From assembly GCA_016874035.1 (NCBI GenBank), contig VGVM01000028.1, forward strand, positions 1-34,314: a DNA stretch of 34,314 nt, given 5' to 3'. Of the stretch, positions 12,201 through 27,942 are shown piece by piece (position 1 is the first letter of the stretch; every line of letters begins with the position of its first letter). A program made the position numbers and the translations under genes. The notes beneath the pieces are model-generated. The model made no database searches. It saw only the letters and a program-made list of their open reading frames with translations, and was not told the DNA's origin. Source of the DNA: Gemmatimonadota bacterium (GTDB taxonomy: Bacteria > Gemmatimonadota > Gemmatimonadetes > Gemmatimonadales > Gemmatimonadaceae).

Positions 12201-12677
12201 GCCCTGAAGCGCGGTGGAGAAGTCGGCCACCGGCATGGTCGTCGGCATCTCAACGGCGGCCACGGTGTTGCCCAGCTTGCGGGCCTCCACCTGGCTGCCG
12301 CCGGTTCCGGTCGTCACGACCGCGGAGAGCTCGATCGCCGATTGGCGAAGCTCGATGCTCACCCGACCCACGCCACCAGCGGTGACGTTGACCGTCGCCG
12401 TCGTGGCGGCATAACCAATGAGGCGGGCCCGAACGGTCTGCGAACCCACCGCAACGTTCGGGATGCGGAACGTACCCTGTGCACTGGTCAGGGCGCCTAC
12501 AGTGGCGCCAGTACCCTGGATTGACACCTGCACGTTCGCCAGCGGACGCTGGGACGCGGCATCAATCACCGTGCCTTCCACGGTGCCTGTGCCCTGTGCG
12601 GCCAACGCGCCCGGAAGCGCGATAGTCGCCAAGGCCACCAGGACCGCAGTGGCTCGCTTCAACACCGATTGCATCAT
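9297..12677 (-). CDS. SusC/RagA-family TonB-dependent outer-membrane transporter
   Basis: A 1126-residue channel protein with an N-terminal signal peptide (hydrophobic core VLVALATIALPGALAAQ). A carboxypeptidase-regulatory-like beta domain follows at residues 30-110 (GTVIDAASQRPLANVQVSI). The plug contains RIRIRGNASLSQNNEPIVYV and the SusC-type motif EVLKGAAAATLYGTEASAGV. The remainder is a barrel ending in the aromatic NIRVGF. There is no N-terminal sigma-signalling extension. The ATG at 12677 has a strong GGAGGGAAGG site. It is coupled to susD and preceded by its own promoter and by a terminator after rpsG, so it is an independent transcription unit within the str region. Imported substrate unknown. 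Confidence 0.93.
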   Translation of the reverse strand: MMQSVLKRATAVLVALATIALPGALAAQGTGTVEGTVIDAASQRPLANVQVSIQGTGATVGALTSAQGTFRIPNVAVGSQTVRARLIGYAATTATVNVTAGGVGRVSIELRQSAIELSAVVTTGTGGSQVEARKLGNTVAAVEMPTTMPVADFSTALQGREPGLMLLPSSGTTGEGSRIRIRGNASLSQNNEPIVYVDGVRIDNGGGFSGFVGTGGGGRPSRLDDINPASIEKVEVLKGAAAATLYGTEASAGVILITTKKGAVSNTKWSLEVDQTAKTYPKGRIENQYGFAGRTCGITATAAACADTQAARLATHFGYPITRYQVINQDVPTQLFETGKATTVSGQVTGGTPISTYFASARAYREDGPFTANNFNWPDAQGATRGVFMKDINNKYQGTMAIGLTPSKDFKLQFNSLFSLAHNEIPQNNNSIYAPYTIGLFSKPENAQCDASKSSPTDPSFGSMGNGLCKGSGNPTGASAFGSQREMVQETVKQDARHYNGSLRASYIPSASLNFDATFGIDYTGTRSTQFLGFGNNLDLRINRANNGFASVDNRTNQVLTLSVNGGWTSTLPFNTSSNLVFGGQGYVTQTNTEGGNATAFPGPGIEVLGGAASPQVFESFASIVNTGFFAQEQLGWRDWIFATVGGRYDYNSAFGKTSGGVLYPQTSFSLVLSDRAGYADSFLGKYLSTFRIRGAFGQAGRQPGAFDKLTTYLPLTAATGPGLVPGNLGNPELKPEISTELEFGAEFGLFNDNVSVDVTRWQRTLKDALVARQFPVSGGFRSLQLDNIGEMRSFGYDVKMKAYLVNRANLSADVFASTAFLSQLVTSMGGAPPLKVGGSYPRYRNFIKEGYAPGTFFGARLPLACPAGRTTAFNYSKPQAAGGPCLQAGQLPVDLNGNRVPDTEAEVLAYLASPRTLTNINPMQSDDNANGDPLDHWDGKPLPDFEGAFGGSLTWRKNWRVSTNFEYRAGNYTISNLTRGFRTGSPTNGGNTERRATVEMTMMNPASTPQQRLDAAKEYWASIAALSPYDGLNQQMKGDFIRWRELSLTYTAPASWASKVGGSDLSMTFAARNFMMWTKYKGVDPEINVYGRGSGGGTDQNVGESIDAFGFPIPKQISFNIRVGF

Positions 12678-12694
12678 GACCTTCCCTCCGGCTT

Positions 12695-12702
12695 GGGGGG
12701 GG
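12695..12702. repeat. Homopolymer of eight G in the susC leader
   Basis: Eight G on the plus strand (eight C in the transcript) lie a few bases upstream of the susC Shine-Dalgarno sequence. A tract of this length in a leader could slip and change translation or transcript structure. Confidence 0.7.
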
Positions 12703-12746
12703 TAAAACGTGAGTTAAAGCCCGGTCCAACCCCCAATCGTTGGGAG

Positions 12747-12762
12747 CGTGACCTGGATCACG
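12747..12762. promoter_or_regulatory. CRP/FNR-like palindrome at the susC transcription start
   Basis: The sequence CGTGA, six bases, TCACG is a perfect dyad of the GTGA-N6-TCAC form bound by CRP/FNR-family regulators. It begins about seven bases downstream of the putative -10, so it would cover the start site, where binding would be expected to repress. No regulator gene is in the window. The match is by pattern only. Confidence 0.4.
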
Positions 12763-12769
12763 GCACCCG

Positions 12770-12799
12770 TAAATACCCGCCGAAGCGCCGGTCTGTCAA
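12770..12799 (-). promoter_or_regulatory. Putative susC promoter
   Basis: On the minus strand TTGACA (12799-12794) is followed after 18 bases by TATTTA (12775-12770). This predicts a start near 12763 and a leader of about 85 nt ending in a strong ribosome-binding site. The perfect -35 and the position between the rpsG terminator and susC support the call. The -10 is only a partial match. Confidence 0.55.
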
Positions 12800-12832
12800 C
12801 ACTTCCGTCACCTTGGTCGTAACTGAGCCCTG

Positions 12833-12843
12833 CCCCCCCCCCC
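12833..12843. repeat. Homopolymer of eleven C upstream of the susC promoter
   Basis: Eleven consecutive C on the plus strand, directly followed by GGGG, lie about 35 bases upstream of the susC -35 element. Long single-base runs are prone to slipped-strand length change, and also to sequencing error. Confidence 0.75.
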
Positions 12844-12984
12844 GGGGAGGGCCGGCGGCCAGCCCGCGGCGTCGAGAGCAACGGCGCGGCGGCGGCGGCC
12901 CAAATCGACCCTGCCCAGCGGCTCGACGGGGACGGCCACACTTCTATAGTAGGTATGCGTCGCGGCCGTACGACCCCGGTCCGG

Positions 12985-13021
12985 ACAAACAACGCGGCCC
13001 CGAACTCTCGTCCGGGGCCGC
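12985..13021 (-). terminator. Intrinsic terminator after rpsG
   Basis: On the minus strand GCGGCCCCG-GAC, the tetraloop GAGA, then GTT-CGGGGCCGC forms a 12-bp stem with one G-U pair. It is followed by GTTGTTTGTC. This is a classical rho-independent terminator and separates rpsL-rpsG from susC. Confidence 0.8.
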
Positions 13022-13041
13022 TATTGCTGTTGTAGTTGCCG

Positions 13042-13096
13042 TTAAACCCAAACCGGTAACCCGTAACCCACCACCCACAACTCGCCGTTGTCGTTA
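13042..13096. repeat. Heptad intergenic repeat, partial copy B (after rpsG)
   Basis: Downstream of the rpsG stop, the minus strand reads CGACAACGGCGAGT and then seven-base units such as TGGGTTA and CGGGTTA. Eighteen bases (13080-13097) are identical to 3483-3500 after tuf, and both include the stop codon. I could not find the matching left arm, so this looks like a half element. Confidence 0.65.
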
Positions 13097-13564
13097 CCAG
13101 CGATAGTGCGCGAATGCCTTGTTCGCATCCGCCATGCGGTGCGTGTCTTCCTTCTTCTTCACGCCGTTGCCTTCACCCTTGCTGGCGGCGATCGTCTCGG
13201 CGGCGAGCTTCTCCGCCATGGACTTCTCGCTGCGCTCGCGCGAGTAGAGGATGAGCCAGCGCATGGCGAGGGCCGTGCGGCGCTCGGGGCGAACTTCGAC
13301 CGGCACCTGGTATGTGGCGCCACCGACGCGGCGGCTCTTCACCTCGACGACCGGTTTGAGGTTCGTGAGCGCCTGCTTGAAGACGGTCACGCCGGGCTGC
13401 GACGTGCGCGCCTCGACGAGGTCCATCGCGCCGTAGAAGATGCGCTCGGCGGTGGCCTTCTTGCCCTGGTACATCAGGACGTTGATGAACTTGGAAACGG
13501 TCTGGCTGTCGTAGCGCGCGTCTCCGAGGATCACGCGCTTCACACTCTTCTTTCGGCGACTCAT
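13094..13564 (-). CDS. rpsG: 30S ribosomal protein S7
   Basis: Primary 16S rRNA-binding protein that nucleates the 30S head. The 156-residue length is standard. It begins [20 protein letters not shown] and contains [20 protein letters not shown] and [20 protein letters not shown], conserved S7 segments. It ends with NKAFAHYRW. The ATG overlaps the rpsL stop by four bases (ATGA), so it is translationally coupled and leaves no room for the S7-binding spacer that regulates the E. coli str operon. A repeat element and a strong terminator follow it. Confidence 0.98.
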   Translation of the reverse strand: MSRRKKSVKRVILGDARYDSQTVSKFINVLMYQGKKATAERIFYGAMDLVEARTSQPGVTVFKQALTNLKPVVEVKSRRVGGATYQVPVEVRPERRTALAMRWLILYSRERSEKSMAEKLAAETIAASKGEGNGVKKKEDTHRMADANKAFAHYRW

Positions 13565-13956
13565 GCGGCGGCTCCGGCCTTACCGCCCTTCGGCCTCTTC
13601 GTGCCGTACTTGGAGCGGCTCTTGTTGCGGCCGTTGACGCCAGAGGCGTCGAGCTTGCCGCGAACGATGTGATAGCGAACGCCCGGGAGGTCCTTCACAC
13701 GGCCACCGCGAATGAGCACGATCGAGTGCTCCTGCAGGTTGTGGCCTTCGCCGGGGATGTACGCCGTGACTTCGAAGCCGTTCGTGAGGCGGACACGCGC
13801 AACCTTGCGGAGCGCCGAGTTCGGCTTCTTGGGGGTCGTGGTGTACACGCGGGTGCACACGCCACGCTTGAAGGGGTTCGCCTTGAGCGCGGGGGCCTTG
13901 TCCTTCCGCCCCACGTCGCTGCGACTGCGGCGAACGAGCTGATTAATTGTTGGCAT
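13561..13956 (-). CDS. rpsL: 30S ribosomal protein S12
   Basis: Decoding-centre protein of 131 residues, starting [18 protein letters not shown]. It has [19 protein letters not shown] and [17 protein letters not shown]. Lys43 and Lys88, the positions at which substitutions give streptomycin resistance, are both lysine, so the sequence looks streptomycin-sensitive. Asp89, equivalent to the residue methylthiolated by RimO in other bacteria, is present. The C terminus ends KGGKAGAAA. It heads the rpsL-rpsG unit. Upstream lies a 184-base gap carrying inverted repeats and no convincing promoter match. Confidence 0.98.
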   Translation of the reverse strand: MPTINQLVRRSRSDVGRKDKAPALKANPFKRGVCTRVYTTTPKKPNSALRKVARVRLTNGFEVTAYIPGEGHNLQEHSIVLIRGGRVKDLPGVRYHIVRGKLDASGVNGRNKSRSKYGTKRPKGGKAGAAA

Positions 13957-14140
13957 CTACTCGCTGCATCCTGCGTGTTCGTGGACCTGATTCTACGTGG
14001 ATCACGCCCGGACTGGACGTGGCACGGAACAGACTGGGAAAGATGGGCAGGATCGTGCCCGAATGCAAGGCGGGTAACCGACGCTGCTCCAACGAGTTAC
14101 CCGTGCTCGGCGGTGGCGGCGCACGGGCAGGAAGCCCGCG
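13957..14140 (-). promoter_or_regulatory. Gap upstream of rpsL with inverted repeats
   Basis: No coding sequence is supported here. The gap contains CGGGTAAC at 14071-14078 with its exact complement at 14096-14103, and GGGCA with TGCCC at 14045-14060. The str promoter should lie in this stretch. The best -10 I see is TAGAAT, about 30 bases upstream of rpsL, with no good -35, so I do not mark a promoter position. Confidence 0.4.
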
Positions 14141-14143
14141 CTA
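14124..14143 (-). terminator. Small hairpin abutting the acyltransferase stop codon
   Basis: On the minus strand the stop codon TAG is followed by GCGCGGGCTTCCTGCCCG, which folds as CGGGC, loop TTCCT, GCCCG. The stem is short and lacks a T tract. It could be a weak terminator or a copy of a dispersed palindromic repeat. Confidence 0.35.
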
Positions 14144-15616
14144 CAGGTCCACCGCCTTGTACACCGGCAGTGCGTCCCGGTCGCGGACGGATTCCGCGAA
14201 GTCGCCGAGCAGATGCACGATGGAATTCGCGTAGTAGCTCACCAACTCCCGGCCGGTTTTCAGCACTACGATTCCTTCATATGTGCGCGAAAGCGCGCGG
14301 CGGCTCCACAACAACTCGACAGCGCGCTCGACCACTCGATCGGTCGGCTCGTCGGCCCCAACGACGACCCGGCCTTCGTCGGCGAGTGAATCGCGCAGCT
14401 GGTCCACGCGCTCGAGCAGCCTCGCTCGCGGCACGTAGTCGCCTTCGAACGTCTGGATCGCTGCGCAAACGATTGGCACAGCCGTGACGGGCAGGATGTC
14501 GCCGATGCGGCGCATGGCGTCGTCCGCCAGCTTCTGGACCTCACCCAAACGCTGTTCACGCGGCAACTCGAACAACTGGATGCCGTCCGCCTGCAGTCGC
14601 TTGAGCCTGGGGGCCACCGGCACCGGCGCGCCGATTACCACGACGGCGTCGCCGTGCCGCTTCCAGCTGCGCGTCACGATGCGCGACACGTTCCACGTGA
14701 TGTTCCAGAGCACGATGCTGAACTGCACCAGTCGGTTGGGCGGACGGTGCCCCGCGTCGGGGTTGAGCTCGCGCAGCAGTGAGCGATCCTCGAGCACGCG
14801 GTCGTAGTTGATCGCGACCGGGACGATGTACATGCGTTCCGCCGCTGCCGGGTCGCGCGCGACGCCGAGCATGTAATCGAGGAGGCCGATCTTCACGGGC
14901 CGGAACCGCCCGTCGCGGGAGAGGCCGCCCTCGGGGAAAATGCCTTGCGTCACCCCGTTGGCCGTGATGAGCTGCACGTAGCGCTCGAGCACGGTGTGGT
15001 ACAGCGGCTCGCGAAAGCGCCGACGCACGAAGTACGCGCCGAATGTCTTGAAGACATAGTCGAGCGGGAAGACGCGCGCCCATTCGCCCACCGCGTACGA
15101 AATGGCCACCTGCCCCGCGAGCGCCCAGCCGGCCAGCACGTAGTCGGCATTGGAGCGGTGGTTCATCAGGTACACGACAATCGAATCCTTCGGCAGCGCG
15201 GCGAACTCCGCGGCGCCACGGTCAATGACCCGGACGCGGAAGAACAGCTTCAGCAGCGACTCGGCGATCGCGAGCCCGATGCGATAGTAGAACCACAGCG
15301 AAAACTGCGGGACGATCTCCTGGACGTAGCCGCGCGCGTGCTTCCATGCGTCGTCTTCGCTGACACCCTGCTCGCGCGCGTGAGTGCGAACCGCCTCCCC
15401 CACGACCGCGTCGGCAAGCACGGCCGCGACGATACCGTCGCGATCCGCAAACTTGTACCGGTCAACCCGGGCGCCGAACTGACGGTGCGCCCGGAGCGAC
15501 GCCCGGTGCACCCAACGACGCCACCAAGCGGCGAGCAGCACCCCGATCGCGACGACAACGACCAACGCCGCGGCCACCCCCAACGCAAACGCCAGCAGGC
15601 TGGAGCGTGTGGGCAT
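14141..15616 (-). CDS. PlsB-like glycerol-3-phosphate/phospholipid acyltransferase
   Basis: Membrane-bound acyltransferase of the PlsB/PlsC superfamily, probably acylating glycerol 3-phosphate or a lysophospholipid. Residues 8-30 are a transmembrane helix followed by a basic WWRRWVHR stretch. Motif I is NHRSNADY with the catalytic H153-x4-D158. GAYFVRRRF (193-201) is the motif II region and FPEGGLSRDG (227-236) is motif III, with VPVAINYDR further on as motif IV. The order and spacing fit PlsB-type enzymes, but at 491 residues it is much shorter than E. coli PlsB (about 800), so the exact substrate is uncertain. It follows the MFS gene by 89 bases in the same direction and may be co-transcribed. 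No clear ribosome-binding site. Confidence 0.82.
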   Translation of the reverse strand: MPTRSSLLAFALGVAAALVVVVAIGVLLAAWWRRWVHRASLRAHRQFGARVDRYKFADRDGIVAAVLADAVVGEAVRTHAREQGVSEDDAWKHARGYVQEIVPQFSLWFYYRIGLAIAESLLKLFFRVRVIDRGAAEFAALPKDSIVVYLMNHRSNADYVLAGWALAGQVAISYAVGEWARVFPLDYVFKTFGAYFVRRRFREPLYHTVLERYVQLITANGVTQGIFPEGGLSRDGRFRPVKIGLLDYMLGVARDPAAAERMYIVPVAINYDRVLEDRSLLRELNPDAGHRPPNRLVQFSIVLWNITWNVSRIVTRSWKRHGDAVVVIGAPVPVAPRLKRLQADGIQLFELPREQRLGEVQKLADDAMRRIGDILPVTAVPIVCAAIQTFEGDYVPRARLLERVDQLRDSLADEGRVVVGADEPTDRVVERAVELLWSRRALSRTYEGIVVLKTGRELVSYYANSIVHLLGDFAESVRDRDALPVYKAVDL

Positions 15617-15705
15617 CAGGTTGCGCGCCGTGCCGCGCTAGCGACGGAGCAGGATCACCGCGACCGCGGTCGGCAGGACCACGGTGGATCGGATGCCTCC
15701 GGGCA

Positions 15706-17019
15706 TCATTGCGATCCGAGGGCGGCCCAGTCGCGCCTGGTATCGGTGACCGGCTTGAGCACCCAGTAGGAGAACGCCACCATCGCCAGCAGGGACGAGA
15801 GGGCGATCGCCTGCCCGGTGAGCTCGTGCAGCCCGCTGCGCTCCACTGCGACATACGTGATCGCGCTCCACAGGAGCGGTCCGGTCACGGCCGAGAACCG
15901 GCCGACCATTCCATACAGTCCGTAGAACTCGCCGATTCGGTCGGGCGGCGTCAGGCGGAGCATGTACGGTCGGTCAGCCGCCCAGATGCCGCCCATGGCA
16001 ACACCGGCCTGCGCGGCCACGAGGTACAGCCACCCGACCGGAAGCCGGAAGAACCCGATCCACATTGCAAGCGCAAACGTCTCGATCCACAGCCACAGCA
16101 CGATGTTGAGCGTCCGCTTCGGGCCGATGCGATCCACCAACCACCCCCACACGAAGCCGCCCACGATGGCGAACGAGATTGCGGACATCATGACCAGCTG
16201 CGCGGTCTTCTCGCCGGTTTCCTTCGTTCCGCCGGCGGCGATGGCGACGTTCACGGTATAGAGCGACATGTACGCGATCACGGTGTTGATCGCATCGGTG
16301 TAGAAGATGCGCCCGAACAGGAAGCGCAGCAGCCCGGGGTACTTGTGCCCCTCGCGCAGGGTACGGATGGTCTGTGCGGTGGATTCCCGCAGCATCTGCA
16401 CCCCGAACACGGGTCGCGGGTTCGGGTTTCCACGCTCGCGCACCCAGATGAAGCACGGGATCGAGAGCAGCACGAACACCGACGCGATGATCGTGAAGAG
16501 GAGCGGCTTGTCCTTGGTCCCGAGCATCAGGCCGATCCCCACGGCGATGTAGCTGCCGAGGTAACCCACGCCGACTCCGATTCCGCTGATCCGCCCGCGG
16601 TTCTGCTCGGTGGTCACTTCGGGGAGCAACGAGTCGTAGAACTGCAAGCCGGCCTGATACGCCGCGTTGCCGACCACGAACAGCGTGGCGGACATGATGT
16701 ACGACCCGCGGGCGAGCAGCGCCGTGCACAGGCAGCACAGCAACGTGCTCACGATCAGGAACGGCATGCGTCGCGAGGCACGGTCGGTCATCGCACCCAG
16801 GAGCGGTGAGATGATGAAGATGATGCCCATCGACAACGCGGTGATCAGGCCGTAGGTCGAGTCGGCCCGCTGGGGTCCCACCTCATCGCGGACGTACAGC
16901 GAGAAGTAGAGCGACACGACGCCCATGGAGAAGATGGTGTTCGCCATGTCGTACAGCACCCAGCTCGCGACTGCGCGGCGGGGGATCACGCGATTCGGGG
17001 ATTCGGCGATCTCAGCCAT
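15706..17019 (-). CDS. Atg22/UMF1-like major facilitator transporter
   Basis: A 437-residue polytopic membrane protein with about 12 hydrophobic segments. Family marks are ASWVLYDMANTIFSM in the first helix, GAMTDRASRRMPF in the loop after helix 2, AYQAGLQFYDSLLPEV in helix 4 and SGIGVGVGYLGSYIAVG in helix 5. These are typical of the UMF1/Atg22-like branch of the MFS, which includes the yeast vacuolar amino-acid effluxer. The bacterial substrate is not known. The ATG lies 34 bases after the rpoC terminator hairpin and shows no Shine-Dalgarno sequence, so it may be expressed by read-through or from a promoter within rpoC. The acyltransferase gene follows. Confidence 0.85.
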   Translation of the reverse strand: MAEIAESPNRVIPRRAVASWVLYDMANTIFSMGVVSLYFSLYVRDEVGPQRADSTYGLITALSMGIIFIISPLLGAMTDRASRRMPFLIVSTLLCCLCTALLARGSYIMSATLFVVGNAAYQAGLQFYDSLLPEVTTEQNRGRISGIGVGVGYLGSYIAVGIGLMLGTKDKPLLFTIIASVFVLLSIPCFIWVRERGNPNPRPVFGVQMLRESTAQTIRTLREGHKYPGLLRFLFGRIFYTDAINTVIAYMSLYTVNVAIAAGGTKETGEKTAQLVMMSAISFAIVGGFVWGWLVDRIGPKRTLNIVLWLWIETFALAMWIGFFRLPVGWLYLVAAQAGVAMGGIWAADRPYMLRLTPPDRIGEFYGLYGMVGRFSAVTGPLLWSAITYVAVERSGLHELTGQAIALSSLLAMVAFSYWVLKPVTDTRRDWAALGSQ

Positions 17020-17043
17020 CGCGTGAAGATGCGACTACTGGCG

Positions 17044-17086
17044 CGAAACGACAACGGCCCGGGCGGTGAACCACCGCCCGGGCCGT
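17044..17086 (-). terminator. Strong hairpin terminator after rpoC
   Basis: ACGGCCCGGGCGGT (17054-17067), a five-base loop and its perfect complement (17073-17086) make a 14-bp GC-rich stem. On the minus strand it is followed by TGTCGTTTCG. It lies 20 bases beyond the rpoC stop. Confidence 0.8.
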
Positions 17087-17106
17087 CTCCACTGCACTAC
17101 CGCAGC

Positions 17107-21429
<4,323 letters not shown>

Positions 21430-21432
21430 GGG

Positions 21433-26118
<4,686 letters not shown>

Positions 26119-26138
26119 GACTTACAAAGCGCCGCGCC

Positions 26139-26166
26139 CCGGGGCCCGGACAAGGCCGGACCCCGG
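26139..26166 (-). terminator. Hairpin just upstream of rpoB
   Basis: On the minus strand CCGGGGTCCGG, loop CCTTGT, CCGGGCCCCGG forms an 11-bp stem with one G-U pair, about 20 bases before the first possible rpoB start. It could slow polymerase or mask the rpoB start. No T tract follows. Confidence 0.5.
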
Positions 26167-26245
26167 TGCGCGTGCAGGTCAACTACTGGTGGTGCTGGAG
26201 TGCGAAAGCGTCACGTATCGAGGGCAAGTGAGGGTGGAGACCGTT

Positions 26246-26268
26246 CGCCAAGCGCTGGGCGCCTGGCG
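26246..26268 (-). terminator. rplL-rpoB attenuator-like hairpin
   Basis: CGCCA, a G-U pair, GCGC, a CCA loop and the complements form a 10-bp stem 18 bases after the rplL stop. It occupies the position of the partial terminator that reduces rpoBC transcription relative to L12 in E. coli. It has no T tract. Confidence 0.5.
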
Positions 26269-26285
26269 GACGGAACCGCAAACCC

Positions 26286-26678
26286 TTACTTGACCTCGAC
26301 GGCCGCGCCCTGCTCTTCGAGCTTGGCCTTCATCGACGCGGCTTCTTCCTTCGTGACGCCGGCCTTCACGGTCTGCGGCGCGCCATCGACCATGTCCTTG
26401 GCTTCCTTGAGGCCAAGGCCGGTGAGTTCGCGCACGACCTTGATGACCTGGATCTTCTTGGCGCCAACGTCCTTGAGGGTGACGGTGAACTCCGTCTGCT
26501 CCTCGGCCGCCGCCGCCGCGCCACCGGCGCCGCCGCCGGCCGGTGCGCCCGCCGCCACCGCGGCGATCGTCACGTTGAACTTCGCCTTGAACGCATCAAT
26601 CAGTTCGACGAGCTCGACGACCGACATGTTGCCGATCGCTTCGAGGATTTCGTCCTTGCTCATGGTTGCATTTGCCAT
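26286..26678 (-). CDS. rplL: 50S ribosomal protein L7/L12
   Basis: Stalk protein that recruits and activates translational GTPases. From the ATG at 26678 the product is 130 residues. The N-terminal dimerisation domain is [20 protein letters not shown], followed by a flexible Ala/Gly hinge ([17 protein letters not shown]). The C-terminal domain contains [20 protein letters not shown] and ends [11 protein letters not shown] longer open frame upstream is not used: this ATG follows GGAGAG and matches the family start, with a second in-frame ATG five codons in. It lies 67 bases after rplJ. Confidence 0.97.
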   Translation of the reverse strand: MANATMSKDEILEAIGNMSVVELVELIDAFKAKFNVTIAAVAAGAPAGGGAGGAAAAAEEQTEFTVTLKDVGAKKIQVIKVVRELTGLGLKEAKDMVDGAPQTVKAGVTKEEAASMKAKLEEQGAAVEVK

Positions 26679-26700
26679 TGTGATACTCTCCGTGGTTTCT

Positions 26701-26716
26701 CCCAGGCTTACCTGGG
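26701..26716 (-). other. Small hairpin between rplJ and rplL
   Basis: CCCAGG, loop TAAG, CCTGGG gives a perfect 6-bp stem just upstream of the rplL ribosome-binding site. It could tune L12 translation relative to L10, but this is only positional inference. Confidence 0.35.
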
Positions 26717-26745
26717 GCGTGTGATTCAGGCCAACGCCTGGGGAA

Positions 26746-27246
26746 TCAAGCTGCGGAACTGCCGGTGCCCGACTCGAGTTGCGTCTTCCGCCCCTCGAGC
26801 GCGAGCGCGAACATCGCCAGCACACTGCTGAGCGCGCCGAGGACCTGACCCAGCGCCTCGTCACGCGTCGGCAGCGACGCCAGCTTCTTGAGCAGCGCTT
26901 CGTCAACCGGAGCGCCTTCGTACAACCCACCCTTCACGGCCGGACGCTGCTCGTTCTCCTTGCGGAAATCACTGAGCAACTTCGCGGCGGTGATCCCGTC
27001 CTTCGCCACGACGACACCGGTCGGACCCTTGAGCTTCGTGCCGGCCAACCCGCTCTCATTGACGGCCTTGAGGGCGAGGGTGTTCTTGATGACGACGTAC
27101 TCGATCCCCGCGCGGCGAAGCCGCCGGCGCAGGTCGGTCATCCGCTTCACGTTGAGGCCGCTGAAGTCGGTGTAGTACAGGGCGTTGGCGCCCTGGATCT
27201 TGCCCTTGAGCTCGGCCACGAGCTGTTCTTTCGCTGGTCGCTTCAT
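26746..27246 (-). CDS. rplJ: 50S ribosomal protein L10
   Basis: Stalk base protein that anchors L12 dimers. The 166-residue product starts [20 protein letters not shown] and contains [20 protein letters not shown] and [13 protein letters not shown]. The C-terminal part includes [20 protein letters not shown], the region before the L12-binding helix. The gene starts only six bases after rplA. In E. coli a long leader before rplJ carries the L10-L12 autoregulatory site, and there is no space for it here unless it lies within rplA. Confidence 0.97.
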   Translation of the reverse strand: MKRPAKEQLVAELKGKIQGANALYYTDFSGLNVKRMTDLRRRLRRAGIEYVVIKNTLALKAVNESGLAGTKLKGPTGVVVAKDGITAAKLLSDFRKENEQRPAVKGGLYEGAPVDEALLKKLASLPTRDEALGQVLGALSSVLAMFALALEGRKTQLESGTGSSAA

Positions 27247-27252
27247 GGCGGC

Positions 27253-27942
27253 TTACCGGTAGGGGGTCGTGTCCACGCGCACACCGGGTCCCATCGTGCT
27301 GGACACGGCGACCGTACGGACGTACACACCCTTCGCCGTGCTCGGCTTCACACGCACGATGGTGTCCATGAGGGCCTGGAAGTTCGTTTCGAGCGACTCG
27401 AGCGGGAATGACACCTTCCCGATCGGGGCGTGCACGATGCCCGCCTTGTCCACCCGAAACTCGATCTTGCCGGCCTTGGTTTCCTTGACAGCCTGCCCGA
27501 CGTTCATCGTGACGGTGCCGGCCTTGGGGTTCGGCATCAGGCCCCGTGGGCCAAGCACACGACCCAACTGGCCGACCTGTCCCATCTGGTCGGGCGTCGC
27601 GATCATCACGTCAAAATCGGTCCACCCATCCTTGATCTTCTGGATGAACTCGCTGCCGACGAAATCGGCGCCGGCGGCCTCGGCTTCCTTCGCCTTGTCG
27701 CCGACGGCGATCACGAGCACGCGCACCGACTTGCCGGTGCCGGCCGGGAGGACAACCGTACCCCGGATGGCCTGGTCGGCGTGCTTGGGATCCACGCCGA
27801 GGCGAATGGCGACGTCCACGGTCTCGTCGAACTTCGCGAACGAAGCCTTCTTGACCAGTTCGAGCGCGTGCTTCGCCTGGTAGTTGATCGCGATGTCGCG
27901 CGCTTCGGCCGCCTTGCGGTACTTCTTGCCGTGCGTACGCAT
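27253..27942 (-). CDS. rplA: 50S ribosomal protein L1
   Basis: L1-stalk protein and, in many bacteria, repressor of its own operon. The 229-residue length is normal. It starts [16 protein letters not shown]. Motifs include [20 protein letters not shown] and the invariant [19 protein letters not shown], followed by [20 protein letters not shown]. The ATG overlaps the rplK stop by one base, so translation is coupled to L11. A candidate L1 target lies in the rplK leader. Confidence 0.98.
   Translation of the reverse strand: MRTHGKKYRKAAEARDIAINYQAKHALELVKKASFAKFDETVDVAIRLGVDPKHADQAIRGTVVLPAGTGKSVRVLVIAVGDKAKEAEAAGADFVGSEFIQKIKDGWTDFDVMIATPDQMGQVGQLGRVLGPRGLMPNPKAGTVTMNVGQAVKETKAGKIEFRVDKAGIVHAPIGKVSFPLESLETNFQALMDTIVRVKPSTAKGVYVRTVAVSSTMGPGVRVDTTPYR

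Noticed and set aside
13561-13956. Streptomycin or rifampicin resistance alleles in rpsL and rpoB
   Set aside because: Lys43 and Lys88 of S12 and the main Asp, His and Ser positions in the RpoB rifampicin region are all wild type.
13957-14140. Specific str promoter upstream of rpsL
   Set aside because: TAGAAT occurs at a plausible distance, but no acceptable -35 is found 16-18 bases upstream, so I did not mark a site.
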